Position numbers and translations under genes: made by a program
Shown here: piece after piece, positions 7,144 through 12,169 of the stretch
How positions within the stretch are numbered: the stretch's first letter is position 1
How the letters are laid out: every line of letters begins with the position of its first letter
Assembly (NCBI GenBank): GCA_049421025.1
Contig: JBMSMG010000054.1
Coordinates: 1-12,169, forward strand
DNA from: RGUW01 sp049421025
GTDB taxonomy: Bacteria > Cyanobacteriota > Cyanobacteriia > PCC-6307 > Cyanobiaceae
DNA: 12,169 nucleotides
Direction of reading: 5' to 3'
The notes under the pieces: generated by a model
Database searches by the model: none
Told to the model about the DNA's origin: nothing
The model's input: only the letters and a program-made list of their open reading frames with translations

Positions 7144-9098
7144 GCCCCGCCCAGGCTGCGGCGAGCCAGGGCCCTGGCCTTGCCATCGCGACTGGCCAGG
7201 CCGCAGAGCGTCTTGACGCTCAGGCCAGAGCCCGGCAGTCCATGGGGTAGCGCTGCCAGTCCCTCAGCGGGCACCTCAAACACCGGCAGTTGACGCAGAC
7301 CATTGGGTTCGAGTTGATCTTCGAGCTGGGCCAGGTGGGCGCTGCTGGGCAGCCAGATCAGCTCGTCGCGCAGGCAATCGCGCAGCACACATGCGCCCTG
7401 TTGCCGGCTCAGGGTGCGCTGCACATCGGCCAGGGTGACCAGGCCGATCACCCAGGGGCCATCCACCACCAACAGGCAGTGGCCATGGGCCTCAACCAAA
7501 CTGTTGAGAGCGTCTGCGGCGCTGGTCTCTGCTTCGAGCAGCAAGGGGGCTTCGGGCTCTAGGGCCTGGCAGACACTCAGCTGGCTGAGCACCCCGCGCC
7601 GCTCCTCTTCACTTGGATCGGGGCCCAACAGGCCGGGATCCTGCAGCCCTTGCCAGCGCTCCACCAAAGCAGCGCTCAGGCCTGCTGCCGCCATTAACGG
7701 CAGCACGATGCGAATGTCGCGGGTCAGCTCAAACAGCAGGATCAGTGCAGTCAGCGGTGCACGGGCGCTGCCGGCGAGCACCGCCGCCATGCCCACCATG
7801 GCGTAAGCCGGTGGTGCGGCAACAGCCAAATGCAGCCCACCAGTGCCCAGCACCTGCCCGTAGCAATTGCCCAGCACAGCCCCCAGCACCAAGGCCGGCG
7901 CAAACCCGCCACCAACAAAGCCTGTGGCGTTGCTGAGGCCAGTGGCCAGCAGTTTGGCGCCCAGAAGCAGCACCAGGGTCAACAGCGGAATGCCACCGCC
8001 ATTGCCCAACAGCGCTTCGATGGTGTCGTAGCCAACGCTGAGCACTTGCGGAAACTCAAGGGCGATCGCTCCGACAGCCAGGCCCCCGAGGGCACCAGGC
8101 AAGCCAACGGGCAGCTGACGCAGCAGGCGTTGCAGGCGCTGGTTGCGTCCGAGCGCCAGCAGCTTGATCAGCGCCACTGACATGAAACTGGCGAGCACAC
8201 CCAGGCCCAGGTACAGCGGCAGCTCCCAGAGGGAGCGCACGTCGTAGGCCGGCAGCCGCAGGATGGGCGTATCGCCCAGCCCCACCTGCACCACCAGGGT
8301 GGAGGTGATGGCAGCCACCAGCACCGCGCGCAGGCTTGGGCGCCCACCAAGGCCGCTGAAGCTGCCCTCAAAGGCAAAGAACACCCCGGCGATCGGGGCT
8401 TTGAAACCGGCGGCCAGGCCCGCCGCCACCCCTGCTGCTACCAAGGCTTTCTGGCTCTGCGGCGTCAGCCGTGCCTTGAGCGCCAGCCACAGCCCAATGT
8501 TGCCGCCCGATTCCACGCTGGGTCCTTCAGGCCCCAGTGAGGCGCCGCTGCCTAGGCTCAACGAAGCGCTCAGCAAGCGCAGCAGGGGCAGCTTGGGCGC
8601 GGCGGCCATGTCGCCGTCGGCCATGGCCATCAAGCTGGGCAGGCCCGGTCCCAAATCGCCCAGCCAGCGCCGCAGCACCCCAACAAGTGCGCCGCCCAGG
8701 GTGGGCACCACCAGCACCGGCCAGAGGCTGAGCCAGTCGGGCACCTGCAGGCTGGGTAGTGGCAGTGGTTCGGGCGGTGGCGGCGGCGGTGGCAGCAGCC
8801 CCAGACCCCCCAGGCCGATCTGCAGCAGTTGTTGCAGCGGGGCGGCACGCAGCGGCTCAACAGGTGGCGGTGGCGGCGGCGCGGGCAGCTCCAGCGGATG
8901 CAAGGGGCTGCGGCCGATGGTCAGCAGCCCCTCAACAAAGGGCCCGAACAGAAAGGTGTTGATGAAGGCCAGTAGCTCATGGAATCCCACCACCGCCAGG
9001 CCGGTCAGCACCCCGAGCAGGGCGGCCCAGGCCAGCAGGTTCCATTGCAGCGGCGGGGCTTGAAGCTCGCCGTCAGGCCTCGGGGCGAACGGTTGCAA
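7131..9098 (-). CDS. ClC-family anion channel/transporter with C-terminal CBS domains
   Basis: Integral membrane protein of the voltage-gated chloride channel (ClC) family, 655 residues. Membrane helices cover about 18-490, followed by a cytoplasmic CBS pair (about 505-562 and 572-630). Filter motifs are GPGLP at 150-154, GPEGP at 189-193 with the external gating Glu191, and GGGFAP at 396-401. Three positions look unusual. Pro151 replaces the chloride-binding Ser of GSGIP. Gly245 stands where E. coli ClcA has the internal proton glutamate Glu203 (motif FAFEG). No clear counterpart of the central Tyr is seen after the last helix. The loop after the first helix carries two polyproline runs (74-79, 103-109). 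The start is TTG at 9098, supported by GGAGGAG just upstream, and overlaps the end of hemC by 26 bp, implying translational coupling. The substrate could be chloride or nitrate. Confidence 0.93.
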   Translation of the reverse strand: MQPFAPRPDGELQAPPLQWNLLAWAALLGVLTGLAVVGFHELLAFINTFLFGPFVEGLLTIGRSPLHPLELPAPPPPPPVEPLRAAPLQQLLQIGLGGLGLLPPPPPPPEPLPLPSLQVPDWLSLWPVLVVPTLGGALVGVLRRWLGDLGPGLPSLMAMADGDMAAAPKLPLLRLLSASLSLGSGASLGPEGPSVESGGNIGLWLALKARLTPQSQKALVAAGVAAGLAAGFKAPIAGVFFAFEGSFSGLGGRPSLRAVLVAAITSTLVVQVGLGDTPILRLPAYDVRSLWELPLYLGLGVLASFMSVALIKLLALGRNQRLQRLLRQLPVGLPGALGGLAVGAIALEFPQVLSVGYDTIEALLGNGGGIPLLTLVLLLGAKLLATGLSNATGFVGGGFAPALVLGAVLGNCYGQVLGTGGLHLAVAAPPAYAMVGMAAVLAGSARAPLTALILLFELTRDIRIVLPLMAAAGLSAALVERWQGLQDPGLLGPDPSEEERRGVLSQLSVCQALEPEAPLLLEAETSAADALNSLVEAHGHCLLVVDGPWVIGLVTLADVQRTLSRQQGACVLRDCLRDELIWLPSSAHLAQLEDQLEPNGLRQLPVFEVPAEGLAALPHGLPGSGLSVKTLCGLASRDGKARALARRSLGGAQPS

Positions 9099-10023
9099 AA
9101 ATCTCCTCCAGGATCTCCCCGGCGCCTTGAGCCTTGAGCTTGTGGGCCAGGGCGATGCCGATGGCCTCTGGATCGTCCTGGGCGCCGCGCGCTTCGTCGC
9201 GGATCAGGCGTATCCCATCAAGGCTGGCGACCATGCCGGTGAGCACGAGCGTGTCGCCTTCAAAGCGGGTGTTAACGCCAATCGGCACTTGGCAACCACC
9301 TTCAAGCTCCCGCAGGAAGGCGCGCTCGGCCAGGCAGCGGCGTGCTGTCGGGGTGTGCTCGAGCACTTTGATCTGCGCCAGTACCGCGGCATCGCCGTCG
9401 CGGCATTCGATGCCCAGGGCTCCCTGTCCCACGGCGTGCAGCGAGATGCTCGGATCGATCAGTTCATGGATCCGATCACCCAGCCCCAGTCGGCCTAGGC
9501 CCGCGGCCGCCAGGATCAGACAGTCGAATTCACCTGAATCGAGCTTCTCCAGACGGGTGATCACGTTGCCGCGCACATCCTTAAACGTCAGGTGCGGAAA
9601 GTGATGGCGCAACTGGGCCAGGCGGCGCAGCGAACTGGTGCCGACGACCGCACCCTCGGGCAGGGTCGCCAGGCTCTTGTCGTTGTGCTTGGCGTGCACC
9701 ACCAGAGCATCGGCAGGATCTTCGCGTTCGGTGATGCAGCCCAGCATCAGCCCTTCGGGCAGGTTGGTGGGCAGGTCCTTGAGACTGTGGACAGCAATGT
9801 CGGCGCGGTCCACCAGCATCTGGGCTTCGAGTTCTTTGGTGAACAAGCCCTTGTCGCCGATCTTGGCGAGCGCCACATCGAGGATCTTGTCGCCCTGGGT
9901 GGCCATCGCCTCGATGGTGATCTCCAGGCCTTGGTGGGCCTTGGCCAGTTCATCGCGCACCCAGTGGGTCTGCACCATGGCCAGCTGGCTGCGGCGGGAG
10001 GCGATGCGCAGGTGGTTGGCCAT
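9073..10023 (-). CDS. hemC: Porphobilinogen deaminase (hydroxymethylbilane synthase)
   Basis: Cytoplasmic enzyme that joins four porphobilinogen molecules into hydroxymethylbilane, the linear precursor of chlorophyll, heme and bilins. At 316 residues it has the usual length. Key features are intact: the N-terminal IASRRSQLA segment (7-15), HSLKDLPT with catalytic Asp83, the TSSLRR substrate-binding arginines (129-134), the DVRGN block (149-153), and GGCQVPIG with Cys244, which carries the dipyrromethane cofactor. The ATG at 10023 is chosen because the family begins at this point and AGGA lies a few bases upstream; a longer frame from 10056 adds 11 unrelated residues. It follows DUF1824 after a 101-bp gap that holds direct repeats, and its end overlaps the ClC gene. 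Confidence 0.97.
   Translation of the reverse strand: MANHLRIASRRSQLAMVQTHWVRDELAKAHQGLEITIEAMATQGDKILDVALAKIGDKGLFTKELEAQMLVDRADIAVHSLKDLPTNLPEGLMLGCITEREDPADALVVHAKHNDKSLATLPEGAVVGTSSLRRLAQLRHHFPHLTFKDVRGNVITRLEKLDSGEFDCLILAAAGLGRLGLGDRIHELIDPSISLHAVGQGALGIECRDGDAAVLAQIKVLEHTPTARRCLAERAFLRELEGGCQVPIGVNTRFEGDTLVLTGMVASLDGIRLIRDEARGAQDDPEAIGIALAHKLKAQGAGEILEEIFATVRPEA
9099..9109 (-). promoter_or_regulatory. Ribosome binding site of the ClC gene inside hemC
   Basis: On the minus strand GGAGGAG (9109-9103) is followed by ATTT and then the TTG codon at 9098-9096. This strong Shine-Dalgarno sequence at normal spacing, within the last codons of hemC, decides the TTG start; no ATG or GTG occurs before the first membrane helix. 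Confidence 0.75.
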
Positions 10024-10076
10024 CAGTCCTGAATCACAGCCGCCAAGCCTAGGCACCAGTGGTCTCGCTGCTGAGT

Positions 10077-10113
10077 GATCCGCTTGAGTCGTGATCAGTC
10101 GTCGCGATCCGCT
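10077..10113. repeat. Nested direct repeats in the gap upstream of hemC
   Basis: The 101-bp gap between DUF1824 and hemC contains GATCCGCT at 10077-10084 and again at 10106-10113. Between them lies AGTCGT at 10087-10092 and 10097-10102, separated by GATC. The outer repeats start 29 bp apart. They lie 54-90 bp before the hemC ATG, a position suited to an operator or promoter element. I see no convincing -10 or -35 box, so the role is inferred. Confidence 0.35.
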
Positions 10114-10124
10114 GACGGGCTGCC

Positions 10125-10520
10125 TCAGCCAAACAGGTCCAGCGGCAGCGGGCCCCAGGTGTCTTCGGCGCCTGGATCGCTTGGGCTGTGGCCGGTGATG
10201 AGCAACCCTTGACCCAGTCCGCTTTCGGGGCGCAGCTGATAGCGGCCAGTGTTCTGGTTGCCTTTGAGAAAGGCTGCTTCATGCACATCGCTATCGCTGG
10301 GGCTGGCCGGATCGGCCTCGAGGGCCGGCCAACCCTGGGCGGCTTCAAGTGCGCGCAGGGCCTTGATGGCTTCGGCTCCGTTGCTGGCCATGACACCGAT
10401 GGTGAACCAGTCGCAGGCGGCAAGCCTGGGCTCAAGCTCAGCCTTCAGGCTGTCGCGCTGGCTCTGATCCAACTGTGGGGCGCTGCGCAAGCCGCGCAGA
10501 TCGGCAAGGGACATGCTCAT
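10125..10520 (-). CDS. DUF1824 family protein
   Basis: A 131-residue soluble protein of the DUF1824 type, a family found in cyanobacteria with no known function. It has an acidic, helical first half (ADLRGLRSAP, then ELEPRLAACDWFTIGVMASNGAEAIKALRALE at about 28-59). A more polar second half follows, with the block EAAFLKGNQNTGRYQLR near 81-97 and GLLITGHSP near 105-113, ending in WGPLPLDLFG. There is no signal peptide or membrane segment. Its ATG directly abuts the TAA of the upstream glycosyltransferase gene (TAAATG), a strong sign of co-translation; a second ATG two codons later is also possible. hemC lies 101 bp downstream. Confidence 0.88.
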   Translation of the reverse strand: MSMSLADLRGLRSAPQLDQSQRDSLKAELEPRLAACDWFTIGVMASNGAEAIKALRALEAAQGWPALEADPASPSDSDVHEAAFLKGNQNTGRYQLRPESGLGQGLLITGHSPSDPGAEDTWGPLPLDLFG

Positions 10521-11618
10521 TTAGGGAGTGTTCCACACAAAGCGCGACGAGGCCGCATAGTTCCAGACGAACACCACCAGAATCCCGGCCAGTTGGGCCC
10601 AAAAGGTGTCGCGCGCCACGAAGCTGTAGTACGCCGAAGCCAGGCCCACATTGGCGAGCACCGGCAACGAGGCCACCAGCAGAAACTTGAGCAGTCCCCG
10701 CAGCAGGGCAATGCCTTCCAGCCGCTGAAAGCGGAAGGTCAAGGCGTTGTTGATCAGGTAGTTCGAGCTCGCTGCGCTCACCACCGCAAAGGGCAAGGCC
10801 TGCTCAAAGCCAAGCCCGATCATCCCCATCAACACCTGGGTCACCAGCAGCTGCACCACCACTCCAGAGGCGCCAACCAAGCCAAAGCTGATGGCCCGCC
10901 GCGGCAGCAGTCTCAGGCTCAAGCTATGCAGGATTGAGATCAGAAAGTCCCAGAAAATCGCCAGATCGAGTTTGGAGCTTCCATAGCTGCGCGGTTGAAA
11001 CTGCAGCGGCACCTCGGCGGTTGCCAGCCGCCCGCGGCTCACCGCCAGGAGCTCATAGAGAAACTTGAATCCGTTGACATCGACAGCGCGGATCAGCGGC
11101 AGCAGGGGCTCCAGCCGCAGTGCAAAACATCCGCTCATGAAGTCGCTGAGCTCGCTGTAGCGCGCTGGCAGGCTGAAGCGGGCACAGGCGTTGGCCCAGC
11201 TCGAGCCGGTTTCCCGGCGGCCGCTCAACCCGGCAATGCTGGCCTGGGGGTGAAAGCGGCTGCCAATCACCAGATCGAGATCGCTCCCGCACAGGGTGTC
11301 GATCGCCTGCTCGACCGTCTCTGGCGGGTGCTGCCCGTCGCTGTCCATCACCACAGCGATATCGCCGGTGGCATCGAGCAGGCCTTCTTTGATGGCGCTG
11401 GCCAGACCCGAGCGCCCCACGCGCCGAATCAGCCGCAGCCTCGGTTCATGGTGGGCCAGCTGCCGCACCAGCTCGGCCGTGCCATCGGCAGAGTCATCGT
11501 CAACGACGAGGATCTCAAGCTCGAAACGCCGCTGCAAGGGCAGCAGCTGCGCCAGCAGCGGTTCGATGTTGCCCCGCTCGTTGTAGGTGGGCAACACGAT
11601 CGAAACCCGCAGGGTCAT
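10521..11618 (-). CDS. GT2 glycosyltransferase fused to a GtrA-like membrane domain
   Basis: A 365-residue protein resembling polyprenyl-phosphate (dolichol-phosphate) mannosyl/glucosyltransferases. The N-terminal catalytic domain (about 1-235) is of GT-A fold, with SIVLPTYNERGNI at 6-18, VVDDDSADGT at 38-47, and the metal-binding DSD at 92-94 in MDSDGQHPPE. The C-terminal part (about 243-362) has four hydrophobic segments of the GtrA family, including FGLVGASGVV and the SNYLINNALTFRF block. The expected role is transfer of a sugar from a nucleotide donor to undecaprenyl phosphate at the inner face of the plasma membrane, for later use in surface polysaccharide or glycan modification. The sugar and acceptor are inferred. 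The ATG at 11618 is chosen; the alternative TTG at 11630 lies within the T tract of the sigA terminator. DUF1824 follows with no gap. Confidence 0.9.
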   Translation of the reverse strand: MTLRVSIVLPTYNERGNIEPLLAQLLPLQRRFELEILVVDDDSADGTAELVRQLAHHEPRLRLIRRVGRSGLASAIKEGLLDATGDIAVVMDSDGQHPPETVEQAIDTLCGSDLDLVIGSRFHPQASIAGLSGRRETGSSWANACARFSLPARYSELSDFMSGCFALRLEPLLPLIRAVDVNGFKFLYELLAVSRGRLATAEVPLQFQPRSYGSSKLDLAIFWDFLISILHSLSLRLLPRRAISFGLVGASGVVVQLLVTQVLMGMIGLGFEQALPFAVVSAASSNYLINNALTFRFQRLEGIALLRGLLKFLLVASLPVLANVGLASAYYSFVARDTFWAQLAGILVVFVWNYAASSRFVWNTP

Positions 11619-11628
11619 GGCATTCAGC

Positions 11629-11657
11629 AAAAAAGCCGGGGCTCAGGCCACCGGCTT
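11629..11657 (-). terminator. Intrinsic terminator of the principal sigma factor gene
   Basis: Read on the minus strand, AAGCCGG (11657-11651) pairs with CCGGCTT (11639-11633). After one T-C mismatch an inner GGC/GCC pair set closes a CTGA loop. The run of six T at 11634-11629 overlaps the end of the stem. This is a textbook Rho-independent terminator starting 30 bp beyond the sigma factor stop. It ends only about 10 nt before the glycosyltransferase ATG. Confidence 0.85.
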
Positions 11658-11687
11658 GCTCAACCTAGGACGGCTGCTTGATGCGGG

Positions 11688-12169
11688 TTACTTGATGTAC
11701 TCCTTGAGCACGCCGTTGCGGTTGGGGTGGCGCAGCTTGCGCAGGGCCTTGGCCTCGATCTGACGGATGCGCTCGCGGGTCACATCGAAGATCTGGCCGA
11801 TCTCCTCGAGGGTCTTCATGCGGCCGTCATCAAGGCCGTAGCGCAGCCGCAGCACATCGCGCTCGCGGGGGCTCAAGGTGGCGAGCACACCTTCGAGGTC
11901 TTCGCGCAGCAGGTTCTTGGCGACATCCTGCTCGGGGTTCTCGATGTCGGCTTCGATGAAGTCGCCCAGGCGGGAGTCTTCTTCTTTACCGATCGGGGTT
12001 TCCAGCGAGATCGGCAGCTGGGCGCTCTTGGCGATGAAGCGCAGCTTCTCGATGGTCATCTCCATCGATTCGGCGATCTCCTCTTCGGTTGGTTTGCGGC
12101 CGAACTCCTGACTCAGGGTCTTGGTGGTCTTCTTGATGCGCGAGATGGTCTCGTACAGGTGCACCGGCA
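11688..12169 (-). CDS. rpoD: Principal sigma factor SigA/RpoD, C-terminal part (cut by window edge)
   Basis: The last 159 or so codons of a sigma-70 factor that directs RNA polymerase to housekeeping promoters; the gene continues beyond the right edge. The visible part begins in LPVHLYETISRIKK, the end of region 2/start of region 3 in group 1 sigma factors. Region 3 follows (FGRKPTEEEIAESM, then SLETPIGKEEDSRLGDFIE). Region 4 comes last, with the LSPRERDVLRLRYGL segment and the -35-binding helix-turn-helix TLEEIGQIFDVTRERIRQIE. It ends in GVLKEYIK and TAA. The close match to the cyanobacterial group 1 consensus argues for the essential SigA rather than a group 2 paralogue, although regions 1 and 2 are not visible. 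The GTG at 12162-12164 is an internal valine, not a start. Confidence 0.95.
   Translation of the reverse strand, partial: PVHLYETISRIKKTTKTLSQEFGRKPTEEEIAESMEMTIEKLRFIAKSAQLPISLETPIGKEEDSRLGDFIEADIENPEQDVAKNLLREDLEGVLATLSPRERDVLRLRYGLDDGRMKTLEEIGQIFDVTRERIRQIEAKALRKLRHPNRNGVLKEYIK

Noticed and set aside
7165..7178. 14-bp perfect palindrome GCCAGGGCCCTGGC
   Set aside because: It lies inside the ClC C-terminal coding sequence and encodes Ala/Arg/Leu-rich residues; no flanking signal suggests a regulatory role.
8062..8069. HIP1 octamer GCGATCGC
   Set aside because: I found only one copy, close to what base composition predicts for 12 kb, so it is not evidence of HIP1 enrichment.
8263..9063. 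266-codon plus-strand frame rich in Gly, Ser and Pro
   Set aside because: It is antisense to the ClC gene; its Gly runs are the complement of the polyproline tracts and it has no recognisable domain.
10188..10937. 249-codon plus-strand frame rich in Gln, His and Gly
   Set aside because: It is antisense to DUF1824 and the glycosyltransferase, both recognised proteins.

Overview
The window reads as an ordinary, densely packed stretch of a cyanobacterial chromosome, most likely a high-GC (roughly 60%) picocyanobacterium of the Synechococcus/Cyanobium type. This rests on the C-terminus of a typical cyanobacterial principal sigma factor, a DUF1824 protein (a cyanobacterial family), a DUF2721 membrane protein, and hemC lying close to the sigma gene. 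I found only one HIP1 octamer (GCGATCGC, inside the ClC gene), about what chance gives, which fits picocyanobacteria rather than HIP1-rich lineages. There are no tRNA or rRNA genes, insertion sequences, CRISPR arrays or phage genes.

Layout. Plus strand, 45-2678: the ClpB disaggregase, with a good ribosome binding site. Minus strand, 3446-2698: a YjbQ-family gene followed by a pterin carbinolamine dehydratase gene, convergent with clpB. Plus strand, about 3480-3794: a small predicted secreted protein with a duplicated 13-residue cysteine motif. Minus strand, 4526-3796: a small coiled-coil-like protein, an 18-nt inverted repeat and a DUF2721 three-helix membrane protein. Plus strand, 4703-6852: an M32 (Taq-type) carboxypeptidase followed by inorganic pyrophosphatase, ending in a hairpin and a 278-bp stretch with a possible small ORF. 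Minus strand, from the right edge leftward to 7131: the principal sigma factor (cut by the window), a strong intrinsic terminator, a GT2 glycosyltransferase fused to a GtrA domain, DUF1824, hemC and a ClC-type anion transporter with CBS domains.

The genes do not form one system. They are housekeeping genes: protein quality control (clpB), cofactor metabolism (phhB, yjbQ), peptide turnover and pyrophosphate removal (M32, ppa), tetrapyrrole synthesis (hemC), lipid-linked sugar transfer (GT2-GtrA), anion transport (ClC) and transcription (sigA).

I saw no obviously new multi-gene system. The best second-look items are the ClC protein, whose filter has Pro where most family members have Ser and which appears to lack the internal proton glutamate; the small secreted protein with paired C-P-x-G-[YW] motifs; and the sigA terminator, which ends only about 10 nt before the glycosyltransferase start codon.
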